Positions 1 through 6,680 of a stretch of DNA of 14,922 nt are shown here, piece after piece. A program made the position numbers and the translations under genes. The notes below the pieces were generated by a model. The model was given only the letters and a program-made list of their open reading frames with translations. It ran no database searches and was not told the DNA's origin. This DNA is from JAUHWL01 sp964416385. Lineage in GTDB: Bacteria; Bacteroidota; Bacteroidia; Flavobacteriales; Schleiferiaceae. The stretch lies in contig CAYQDW010000062.1 in assembly GCA_964416385.1 (NCBI GenBank), positions 1-14,922 of the forward strand. Reading direction: 5' to 3'. How positions within the stretch are numbered: the stretch's first letter is position 1; every line of letters starts with the position of its first letter.

Positions 1-35
1 GCTCGGGTGCGTATTTCATTCCAGCTTAGGGCCAT
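1..35 (-). CDS. Partial MmeI-like restriction/DNA methyltransferase protein (N-terminus only)
   Basis: Reading leftward from an ATG at 35-33, the sequence encodes MALSWNEIRTR plus the first two bases (GC) of an alanine codon, and stays open to the window edge. From memory of the family, an N-terminus of the form MALSWNEIR/K-x-(R/K)-A is characteristic of the large MmeI-type single-chain restriction-modification enzymes and related class I SAM-dependent DNA methyltransferases. In those proteins this helix starts the N-terminal region ahead of the nuclease and methyltransferase domains. Only about 12 residues are visible, so no catalytic motif can be checked, and it is unknown whether the gene is intact. 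It would be transcribed in the same direction as katG, but a strong terminator lies between them, so it probably has its own promoter within 36-100; no clear consensus is seen there. The alternative is a chance short open frame, but the match to a recognisable N-terminus with an ATG in the right place makes that less likely. Confidence 0.55.
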   Translation of the reverse strand, partial: MALSWNEIRTR

Positions 36-101
36 GTGTAAAGTATATCACACGAAAGTAAGGAAGTTGCTTGGCTTGTCGGGGAATACTTTTAAAGACA
101 A

Positions 102-132
102 AAAGCCCCTCCACCAGTGGCAGAGGGGCTTT
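102..132 (-). terminator. Rho-independent terminator of katG
   Basis: A perfect 10-bp inverted repeat (AAAGCCCCTC at 102-111 pairing with GAGGGGCTTT at 123-132) encloses an 11-base loop. Read on the minus strand, the GC-rich stem is followed by a T-rich run (GGGGCTTTTTGTCTTT). It starts 21 bases after the katG stop codon. On the plus strand the stem is followed by GAAAAAATC rather than a T-run, so it should work only for leftward transcription. Confidence 0.9.
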
Positions 133-153
133 GAAAAAATCTGTTGTTATCGC

Positions 154-2454
154 TTATTGCAGATCAAATCGATCCAGCATCATCACCTTGGTCCAGGCGG
201 CAATAAAGTCGTTCACAAACTTTTCTTTGGCATCATTGGCAGCATATACTTCTGCAATGGCACGTAGCTCAGAGTTTGAACCAAAAATGAGGTCGGCACG
301 TGTGGCAGTGTACTTAAGGGCACCAGTCTTGCGGTCGCGGCCTTCAAACACCATTTCAGTATCATCTGTGGCTTTCCACACGGTACTCATATCCAGTAGA
401 TTTACAAAGAAATCGTTTGTGAGTGCACCGGGCGTATTGGTAAAAATACCATGCTTGCTGTGATCATAATTTGCATCAAGCGCACGCATACCACCAACCA
501 AAACGGTCATTTCAGGAACGGTAAGTGTTAACAGTTGCGCCTTATCAACCAAAAGCTCTTCGGTGCTTAGCGTATAGGCCTTTTTCTGGTAGTTGCGGAA
601 ACCATCAGCCATAGGCTCTAAAACTGCAAAAGATTCTACGTCAGTCATTTCTTGAGTGGCATCCATTCGGCCAGCAACAAAAGGAACAGCAACATCATAG
701 CCTGCATTTTTAGCCGCTTGTTCAATGGCTGCAGAGCCGCCAAGTACAATCAAGTCGGCCATAGAAACCTGCTTGTTCTTATTCTTTTTGTTGAAGTCTT
801 TTTGAATTTTAAGCAATGCCTCACTTACTTTTTGGAGTTGTTCTGGGTTATTTGCCTCCCAGCTGCGTTGTGGCTCAAGCAAGATGCGGGCACCGTTAGC
901 ACCACCTCTACGGTCTGTACCGCGGTAGGTAGAAGCAGAGGCCCAAGCTGTGGTAATAAGTTCTTGCGATGTTAAACCTGCATTTAGGATAGCCGTTTTT
1001 AAGGCAGCTATATCTTCATCATTTATAAGTTCATGATTGCGTGCAGGAATAGGGTCTTGCCAGATAAAATCTTCTTTTGGTATTTCTGGTCCGATGTAGC
1101 TTGCTTTTGGCCCCATATCACGGTGGGTAAGTTTAAACCAAGCTTTAGCAAAAGCAGCATCAAAAGCAGCAGGATCTTCCATGAATTTACGCGAGATTTT
1201 TTCATAAACAGGATCAAAGCGTAATGAAAGGTCAGTTGTTAGCATGGTAGGACGATGCTTTTTGTTTGGATCAAATGCATCTGGTAACATAGGTTCTGCA
1301 TCTTTAGCCACCCATTGTTTTGCACCTGCAGGGCTTTCTACCAATTCCCACTCATATTGAAAGAGGAGTTTAAGATAGGCGTGGTTCCATTCGGTAGGGG
1401 TAGGCGTCCAGATAACTTCAAGACCAGATGAAATAGCATCTGCACCTTTTCCTGTTTTATAATCACTTTCCCAACCAAAACCTTGCTGGGTGATGCCTGC
1501 GGCTTCAGGCTCTGCACCTACATGGGTTGCGGGGCCGGCACCATGCGTTTTACCAAGTGTATGGCCACCAGCAATAAGCGCTACGGTTTCTTCATCATTC
1601 ATTCCCATGCGACCAAATGTTTCGCGGATGTCATGCGCAGCGGCCACAGGATCTGGGTTGCCAGCAGGACCTTCAGGGTTTACATAGATTAACCCCATTT
1701 GTACTGCCGCAAGCGGATTTTCTAAATCGCGCTCACCGCTGTAACGCTTAGCGTCATCAAGCCATTTCTGCTCCATACCCCAATAAACGTTAGCATTGGG
1801 TTCCCAAACATCTTCACGTCCACCAGCAAAACCGATGGTTTCAAAACCCATGTCTTCTAGTGCCACATTACCGGCCAAAATCATAAGGTCTGCCCATGAA
1901 ATAGAGCGACCATATTTTTGCTTAACGGGCCATAATAGTCTTCTGGCTTTATCTAAGTTTACGTTATCTGGCCAGCTATTTAAAGGGGCGAAACGCTGTT
2001 GGCCTTCACGAGAACCACCGCGGCCATCGCCAGTACGGTAAGTACCTGCACTGTGCCATGCCATACGGATAAATAATCCACCATAATGACCCCAGTCTGC
2101 TGGCCACCAGTCTTGTGAATCGGTTAATACTTTGCGGATGTCTTCTTTGAGGGCGTTGTAGTCTAGTTTGCTAAATGCCTCCGCGTAATTAAAGTCGCTA
2201 CCCATAGGGTTAGATAATTCTGAATGCTGGCGGAGGATGCTTAAGTCTAATTGATTAGGCCACCAATCGCGGTTTGTGGTGCCATCGCCAGTGCGAACGG
2301 TACTTTCTGGGGCGGCGGTGCCGTGTGGGCTAGCAACAGCCGTTTTACCAGTTACGGGGCAAACGGCTCCAGGGCCGCCACCCATGTCACCATGACTTTG
2401 TGCAAATGCTGAAAAGCCCAAGACGATACTAAGGGCCAAATAGATTTTTTTCAT
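154..2454 (-). CDS. katG: Catalase-peroxidase KatG with an N-terminal export signal
   Basis: A bifunctional haem catalase-peroxidase that disproportionates hydrogen peroxide and oxidises peroxidase donors. The 766 residues cover both halves of the usual duplicated KatG fold. The distal haem pocket shows Arg130, Trp133 and His134 in IRMAWHSAGTYR. The Met-Tyr-Trp adduct residues appear as Trp133, Tyr257 (GLIYVNPEGP) and Met283 (GRMGMND). The proximal ligand is His298 in GGHTLGKTHG, and the mobile Arg is probably Arg445. The N-terminus is a clear Sec-type signal: MKK, a hydrophobic stretch over residues 5-17, then AFA before Gln19 as a likely cleavage site. After it comes a linker with the CPVTGKT segment that also occurs in cytoplasmic KatGs. 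Export to the periplasm is therefore predicted, as for the plasmid-borne KatP of enterohaemorrhagic E. coli. A good promoter lies just upstream and a strong terminator just downstream, so it is probably a single-gene unit. Nothing looks truncated. Confidence 0.98.
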   Translation of the reverse strand: MKKIYLALSIVLGFSAFAQSHGDMGGGPGAVCPVTGKTAVASPHGTAAPESTVRTGDGTTNRDWWPNQLDLSILRQHSELSNPMGSDFNYAEAFSKLDYNALKEDIRKVLTDSQDWWPADWGHYGGLFIRMAWHSAGTYRTGDGRGGSREGQQRFAPLNSWPDNVNLDKARRLLWPVKQKYGRSISWADLMILAGNVALEDMGFETIGFAGGREDVWEPNANVYWGMEQKWLDDAKRYSGERDLENPLAAVQMGLIYVNPEGPAGNPDPVAAAHDIRETFGRMGMNDEETVALIAGGHTLGKTHGAGPATHVGAEPEAAGITQQGFGWESDYKTGKGADAISSGLEVIWTPTPTEWNHAYLKLLFQYEWELVESPAGAKQWVAKDAEPMLPDAFDPNKKHRPTMLTTDLSLRFDPVYEKISRKFMEDPAAFDAAFAKAWFKLTHRDMGPKASYIGPEIPKEDFIWQDPIPARNHELINDEDIAALKTAILNAGLTSQELITTAWASASTYRGTDRRGGANGARILLEPQRSWEANNPEQLQKVSEALLKIQKDFNKKNKNKQVSMADLIVLGGSAAIEQAAKNAGYDVAVPFVAGRMDATQEMTDVESFAVLEPMADGFRNYQKKAYTLSTEELLVDKAQLLTLTVPEMTVLVGGMRALDANYDHSKHGIFTNTPGALTNDFFVNLLDMSTVWKATDDTEMVFEGRDRKTGALKYTATRADLIFGSNSELRAIAEVYAANDAKEKFVNDFIAAWTKVMMLDRFDLQ

Positions 2455-2490
2455 ATTTCTTGAATTATGTTATTAATAAATGAGAGCGCA

Positions 2491-2521
2491 TAAAAGTACT
2501 TCTATACCCATAGCCAACAAA
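2491..2521 (-). promoter_or_regulatory. Bacteroidota-type promoter of katG
   Basis: On the minus strand, TTTG (2521-2518) is followed after exactly 19 bases by TACTTTTA (2498-2491). The phylum consensus is TTTG-N19-TAnnTTTG, so this is a full match in the -33 box and spacing and 7 of 8 in the -7 box. Transcription would begin near 2484 and leave a leader of about 30 bases before the katG ATG at 2454. No Shine-Dalgarno is evident before that start. A short inverted repeat, CTAT-N4-ATAG (2502-2513), lies inside the spacer and could bind a regulator, but it does not match a known operator that I recognise. Confidence 0.55.
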
Positions 2522-2672
2522 GTGATATTGTTTATAGCTACATTGAAAAAACTAATTAGGCATAAAATTGGGTGCTGTACATTTTCGTTTTTTGAGTCAT
2601 TTAGCACGTTTGGTGTTGATAACCTTGCAAACAAACTAATTGTTCCCAGTGCCTTTATCTACCTTTTACGGT

Positions 2673-3374
2673 TTAATCTAAACTTGGCAGCAGGCCCGGC
2701 ATAATTTCAACAGGGTCTTTTTCTACTCGAAATAGGCGTGCCGATAATTCGCCTTTTAGATGCACTTGATCATCTATTACGTGAATCCAACTGCCCTCAC
2801 GTAATCCTAAAACGGGTTGAGGGTTAAATTGGTGAAATTCTTTTATGCGTGTTTCGCGCGTTTCACCCATGTGTTTGCTCGATGGGTCTGGGTCTAAATA
2901 GTGCGGATTAAGATTAAAAGGAACCCAGCCAAAGGCGGTAAATCTTGGTGGGTAAACAATGGGCATATCATTAGTGGTACCAATGCTTAACCCCGTAATG
3001 TTGCTGCCAGCACTACTGCCCATGTAGGGTAGCCCACTGCGTACGGCTTTGTCTAAAAGGGGAAAAAGCCCGGTTTCATAAATGGTTTTTAGCAATACAA
3101 ATGTGTTTCCGCCACCGGTAAAAACACCATCGGCCCAGGCCAAGGCGTCCTCGTTATTTTCAAAGGTATGTATGCCGCGCATGGTAAAACCCCATTGCTC
3201 AAAAATGGGTGTAGGTAGAGCTGTGTAGCCATCCCAACTTAAACCACCCGGACGCGCATAGGGAATAAACAAGATGTTTTTCCCTCCCGAGAAAAAGCCC
3301 GAAACGTTATCTTCTAAATAGCTGAGGTATGGTTTACCGTGCACGGTTGAGGTAGAAGCGATTAGTAGTTTCAT
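2673..3374 (-). CDS. pepE: Dipeptidase E (peptidase family S51)
   Basis: A cytoplasmic serine peptidase expected to hydrolyse dipeptides with N-terminal aspartate (Asp-X). Its 233 residues match the length of the E. coli enzyme (229). The catalytic residues fall one position from those of E. coli PepE: nucleophile Ser121 in GSSAGSN, Asp136 in TTNDMPIV and His158 in NLNPHYLD. The class I glutamine-amidotransferase-like fold also shows FTGGGNTF (85-92) and the N-terminal strand MKLLIAST. There is no signal peptide. The gene lies 49 bp downstream of the secreted propeller gene on the same strand, so the two may be co-transcribed. The 218-bp gap to katG carries katG's own promoter. No convincing terminator is seen after pepE, so some read-through into katG is possible. 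Confidence 0.93.
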   Translation of the reverse strand: MKLLIASTSTVHGKPYLSYLEDNVSGFFSGGKNILFIPYARPGGLSWDGYTALPTPIFEQWGFTMRGIHTFENNEDALAWADGVFTGGGNTFVLLKTIYETGLFPLLDKAVRSGLPYMGSSAGSNITGLSIGTTNDMPIVYPPRFTAFGWVPFNLNPHYLDPDPSSKHMGETRETRIKEFHQFNPQPVLGLREGSWIHVIDDQVHLKGELSARLFRVEKDPVEIMPGLLPSLD

Positions 3375-3423
3375 GGGGTAAGATTTTTAATTGACGAATT
3401 CTAAATTTAAGCCTGGTTACATG

Positions 3424-4698
3424 TTATTCATAATTCAGCAATGCTGTCCAAATGCTCAGTTTGCCGTCATGTAATTCTGTCCAAATAGGGCGTACCATGC
3501 CATTGTAGGCGCTAATATTATTATAATCGCCCATAAAAGCACCAGCCTTTGGCGTAAAGGTATGTTGAGATATTTTTTCATTAACCCATGTTTGGCCGGC
3601 ATCTTTGCTGTACGCGATGTAGACCTCAGTTTCATTTTCTGTGGTGTTTCTGCGGTCATAAAACACGCAATAGAGGTAGCCCGTTATGGGGTCTACGCTT
3701 AGCCAGGGTAAAAATTGGTGGCGCGTGGTTTCATCATCATTAACACGTGTAGGCGAACTCCAGCTTTTGCCGCCATCCATACTGCTAATAAGCCAGATAT
3801 CAGCATCTTCATAACCATTGCGCGTATCGCCCCAACAGATATAAACGGCACCTTTAAAGGGTCCATTGCTAATATCACAAGCTGTTACCGGCATACCATT
3901 GGCACGGCCAAAACCGGGGATATTCATGCTCCAACCGCCAGGCTGCCTGGTTGCCACCACATCATCTTCTTGCCAATTTAGGCCACCATCTAAAGAGTAA
4001 TCAAAGTAAATATGGTTGTTTAAACTCCACGCTACATAAATTTCACCGTGCGGCCCAAAACAGGGCACGGCACCTTCGGTGGTTCCGTCATCATCAAGGC
4101 AATTTCCAGGCTGCTGATTAATACGCATTGGTTCACTCCAGCTTTCGCCTTGGTCATTACTCCGCACAAAAAGAATATTACTTTGGTCTACATTTTTTTT
4201 GCTGCCATAGGCATCAAACTGCGTCCAAGTGCTTACCAAGGCACCAGAATTCAGATCGCAGGCACTCCACTCTTTGTCTTGGTCTTTGGGGTGAGCAAGG
4301 CCAAAAAAGCTGCCATTGCTCCAAGATTCCCCTTTATTATCGCTCCACTGGCATACCATCCGGTCTAAAATAGAATCACTGCTCCAGTTCTTACCTGTGG
4401 GATCGCTGAGATGAAAAAAGTAAATGCGCCCCTCAGGTCCTGCAACTAAACAGGGATCACCCCAAACACCGTAGGTAGAGGTTAAACGGTTGGTTTGCCA
4501 AGTTTGGCCACTATCTAGGCTATAGTGGTAGTAGTTGAGTACACTACCAGCAACCACATTGGCAGGATTAGCCGGATTAATAACAATGCTGGGCTCACAT
4601 GGGCCAAGAGTGGCATTATTGCCTTCATATATTTTTACGGGGCCTTGCTGGCTCATGGCAAACAAAGGCAAAAACAGTAGTGTAGCTATGATTCTCAT
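3424..4698 (-). CDS. Secreted sialidase-like six-bladed beta-propeller protein (BNR/Asp-box repeats)
   Basis: A 424-residue exported protein. Residues 1-17 form a signal peptide (MRIIATLLFLPLFAMSQQ). The rest carries six Asp-box repeats of the form S-x-D-x-G-x-x-W, ending at Trp67, Trp126, Trp187, Trp242, Trp313 and Trp371. The first (SLDSGQTW) is fully typical, and the third and fourth read SNDQGESW and SLDGGLNW. Six such repeats fit a six-bladed sialidase-type propeller. However, the Arg-Ile-Pro motif of true exo-alpha-sialidases is not seen near the N-terminus; that region reads EPSIVINPANPANVVAGS instead. Enzyme activity is therefore not supported, and a binding or structural role is equally possible. 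No type IX secretion sorting domain is visible, since the chain ends in LLNYE right after the last blade, so it is probably periplasmic or released. The gene is divergent from the lipoprotein gene and precedes pepE. Confidence 0.85.
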   Translation of the reverse strand: MRIIATLLFLPLFAMSQQGPVKIYEGNNATLGPCEPSIVINPANPANVVAGSVLNYYHYSLDSGQTWQTNRLTSTYGVWGDPCLVAGPEGRIYFFHLSDPTGKNWSSDSILDRMVCQWSDNKGESWSNGSFFGLAHPKDQDKEWSACDLNSGALVSTWTQFDAYGSKKNVDQSNILFVRSNDQGESWSEPMRINQQPGNCLDDDGTTEGAVPCFGPHGEIYVAWSLNNHIYFDYSLDGGLNWQEDDVVATRQPGGWSMNIPGFGRANGMPVTACDISNGPFKGAVYICWGDTRNGYEDADIWLISSMDGGKSWSSPTRVNDDETTRHQFLPWLSVDPITGYLYCVFYDRRNTTENETEVYIAYSKDAGQTWVNEKISQHTFTPKAGAFMGDYNNISAYNGMVRPIWTELHDGKLSIWTALLNYE

Positions 4699-4728
4699 CC
4701 TGCTAAAATAGTATCAAAGCTTTTACAT

Positions 4729-4736
4729 TATGTTTG
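4729..4736 (+). promoter_or_regulatory. Candidate -7 element for the lipoprotein gene cluster
   Basis: TATGTTTG matches the Bacteroidota -7 consensus TAnnTTTG at every defined base and would start transcription near 4743, about 20 bases before the ATG at 4764. No TTG is found at the expected -33 distance, so support comes from one box only. It sits in the 65-bp spacer between divergent genes. A weaker element for the leftward gene (AAGCTTTG, minus strand, 4722-4715) lies beside it, with a GTTG 23 bases further upstream. Confidence 0.4.
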
Positions 4737-4763
4737 CCCCCTTAACAACTAAAACGCAATTTA

Positions 4764-5540
4764 ATGATACAGAAAATTTTTGCTCTACTGCTCAGTATAG
4801 CGCTGGTATCTTGTGGTACCATTGAAGAAGAAATAATGCTCGAGGCAGATGGGTCTGGTCTTTATGAGGTTAAAACAGATGTGATACCTATGGCGGTTGA
4901 TATGGCCGTTACAATGACTAAAATGTTTGCTTCGTTTGATACAACTTTGGTTTTAGATGATGATAGCCTGCGCACGGCAATGCTCGATGAAATCTGGGAA
5001 GACTTTGGCGATGAGGTGGTAGACTCTATAATTGATGTTTCTACCATGCTGCCAGATAGCGTTTTAAATAAAGGTGACAATCGTACTTATTATGATAAGA
5101 TGACGCTATACATGCGGGGTAGCCGTGCCGAAGGTCATATGTATTTTGGCCTAGAGTATCCTTTTACGAGCCAAGAAGATTTGCAAAATTTCATGACCTT
5201 TTTTGAAGAATTGCAAAAGCAAAATAATGAAAACGACCTTGAAGGGCCTTTGGGGGCACTGTCTAACATAGCATCTACTGTAACTATTACTGCTGATGCC
5301 CAATCTTGGCGTAGAAAAACAGTTTACTCTGGCACTACAGAAAGCACAAGTGGTATGCCAGCAATGGATGCCCTAATGGGTAAAATGAAATACATCACAA
5401 CCATTAATACCAAGAAAAAGATAAAATCAGTAAAGGGTGAAAACCTTAAAAGTGCTGACGATTACCAAGTGGTTTTTGAGTACGACCTTACCGCCATTAT
5501 GAACGGGGAGGCCAATACTGATATTGAAATAACTTTCTAG
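4764..5540 (+). CDS. Hypothetical lipoprotein
   Basis: I do not recognise the family beyond a general Bacteroidota lipoprotein. The 258-residue chain begins with a type II signal peptide: positively charged MIQK, a hydrophobic stretch over residues 5-15, and a lipobox LVSC with Cys17 as the lipidation site. The mature part starts GTIEEEIMLEADGSGLYEV, is acidic in its first third, and becomes more basic near the end (KKKIKSVKGENLK). No enzyme motif is evident. The pattern of alternating strands fits a beta-rich envelope domain, but this is only an impression. It ends 9 bp before the DUF6702 gene, so it probably heads an operon with DUF6702 and the HupE-like gene. The position after Cys17 is Gly rather than Asp. 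Confidence 0.8.
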   Translation: MIQKIFALLLSIALVSCGTIEEEIMLEADGSGLYEVKTDVIPMAVDMAVTMTKMFASFDTTLVLDDDSLRTAMLDEIWEDFGDEVVDSIIDVSTMLPDSVLNKGDNRTYYDKMTLYMRGSRAEGHMYFGLEYPFTSQEDLQNFMTFFEELQKQNNENDLEGPLGALSNIASTVTITADAQSWRRKTVYSGTTESTSGMPAMDALMGKMKYITTINTKKKIKSVKGENLKSADDYQVVFEYDLTAIMNGEANTDIEITF

Positions 5541-5549
5541 CCGTAAATC

Positions 5550-6041
5550 ATGCTTCGCCTTTTGATGATATGTGTGCTGTTGCTTGCGTTACCAAGTGGT
5601 GCGCTACATGAGTATTATGTATCTGTTGCAAGGGCTAATTACAACGCAAAGGATCATAAGCTAGAAGTGGGCCTAAAGGTCTTTACAGATGATCTTGAAA
5701 GTACGCTGCAAATTTTGGCCGGAGAACCCTTCAAGCTAAGTGACCCAAAAGAAAGTGTAGCCGCAGAAGAACCCTTATCAGCATATCTAGAAAACCGCTT
5801 TGTGATTATGCAAGGCGCTGTTTTACAGGAGCTACTTTTTCTAGGAATAGAGGCTGGCCCAGATGAAACCTGGCTTTATTTCGAAATTGAAATGCCGCCT
5901 TCAGGCACATTTACTGTAAAGAACACGCTGCTGTTCGATGTTTTTCCGGCACAGGTTAATATCATTCATTTTAACGTGAACGACCAACAGCAAAGTCACT
6001 ATTTTACACAAGACCAACCATTGATTGAGGTTACATTTTAA
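5550..6041 (+). CDS. DUF6702 family secreted protein
   Basis: A 163-residue exported protein. Residues 1-18 look like a signal peptide (LLMICVLLLALPSGA), and the mature chain opens with LHEYYVSVARANYN. That opening, the LEVGLKVFTDDLE segment (38-50) and the late FPAQVNIIHFNVNDQQQSHYF stretch (132-152) are the features I associate with DUF6702. His20, the first residues after the signal, and His140 are possible metal ligands, but nothing proves this. Its opening also resembles the extracytoplasmic N-terminal domain of long HupE/UreJ-type proteins, which begin with His after a signal peptide, followed by strands and a D-D/L motif. Its stop codon directly abuts the start of the HupE-like gene, which suggests coupled translation and a shared function. 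Its molecular role is unknown. Confidence 0.82.
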   Translation: MLRLLMICVLLLALPSGALHEYYVSVARANYNAKDHKLEVGLKVFTDDLESTLQILAGEPFKLSDPKESVAAEEPLSAYLENRFVIMQGAVLQELLFLGIEAGPDETWLYFEIEMPPSGTFTVKNTLLFDVFPAQVNIIHFNVNDQQQSHYFTQDQPLIEVTF

Positions 6042-6620
6042 ATGACACCATTTGAGCTTTATACACGCCTAGGCATAGCACATATCACAGATCTACAAGG
6101 GTATGACCATATCTTGTTTATCATAGCACTTTGCACTACGCTAACTATTAAAGATTGGCGCAAGGTTTTGTTACTCGTAACCGTTTTTACACTGGCGCAC
6201 ACGCTTACGCTTGTGCTGGCTGTTTTTGATGTTGTTAACCTTGACGAAACTTTGGTTGAGCTCGGCATCGCCATCTCAATAGCATTTACAGGCCTTAACA
6301 ATCTCACCAAAAAAGGCCAATCTAATAAAGGTACCTTAAAGGTTGTGCTTGCTGGCGCTTTTGGCTTAATCCATGGTCTTGGCTTTTCGCGCTATTATAA
6401 TATGATTGCAGAAGGCACAGATGCTTGGGTAAGCTTGTCTAGCTTTACGCTGGGCATAGAAATTGGCCAGCTGCTCATTGTATTGGTTTTTTTGTTCATC
6501 ATGTGGTTGCTAGAAAATGCATTTAACATTTCTAAGCGCGACTGGAATTTATTGATTTCTGGTGGCGTAATAGGCATTTCTTTAACGTTAATTGCAGAAC
6601 GTTTGCCACAAGTTTTTTAA
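6042..6620 (+). CDS. HupE/UreJ family membrane protein
   Basis: A 192-residue integral membrane protein with about six hydrophobic segments (roughly residues 20-36, 40-62, 70-88, 98-116, 131-157 and 168-186). The HupE/UreJ signature is present: GYDHILFIIAL with Asp22-His23, His53 in FTLAHTLTL, Glu73, HGLGF with His111, and Glu140 with Gln143 in LGIEIGQLL. In HupE itself, comparable His/Asp residues handle nickel for hydrogenase, and UreJ is linked to urease. Neither enzyme is encoded here, so nickel should not be assumed as substrate. The ATG follows the DUF6702 stop codon with no gap, so translation is very probably coupled. There is no cleavable signal peptide. The family is well supported; metal transport is an inference from it. 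Confidence 0.88.
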   Translation: MTPFELYTRLGIAHITDLQGYDHILFIIALCTTLTIKDWRKVLLLVTVFTLAHTLTLVLAVFDVVNLDETLVELGIAISIAFTGLNNLTKKGQSNKGTLKVVLAGAFGLIHGLGFSRYYNMIAEGTDAWVSLSSFTLGIEIGQLLIVLVFLFIMWLLENAFNISKRDWNLLISGGVIGISLTLIAERLPQVF

Positions 6621-6680
6621 CTAAATGAACACAGGTAATTGGGTAAGAGAATATTTAAAATAATAGGAATTCGTAAAGTT

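Noticed and set aside
7..267. Rightward 86-codon open frame from a GTG at the left edge
   Set aside because: It runs through the katG terminator and into the katG 3' end in antisense; the translation has no recognisable domain.
2502..2540. OxyR-like half-sites (CTAT, ATAG, ATAG) upstream of katG
   Set aside because: The half-sites are spaced 4 and 20 bases apart rather than the 7-base steps of an OxyR site, and AT-rich DNA gives such tetramers often.
2480..2704. 74-codon rightward open frame between katG and pepE
   Set aside because: It overlaps the katG promoter and the pepE 3' end in antisense and has no family features or ribosome binding site.
5550..6620. A nickel uptake system for hydrogenase or urease
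   Set aside because: The HupE-like protein is convincing, but no hydrogenase, urease or nickel-responsive element is in the window, so the substrate cannot be assigned.
6639..6680. TTG-initiated N-terminal extension of the M1 peptidase
   Set aside because: It would put 14 mostly basic and hydrophobic residues ahead of a clean signal peptide; the ATG at 6681 fits better.
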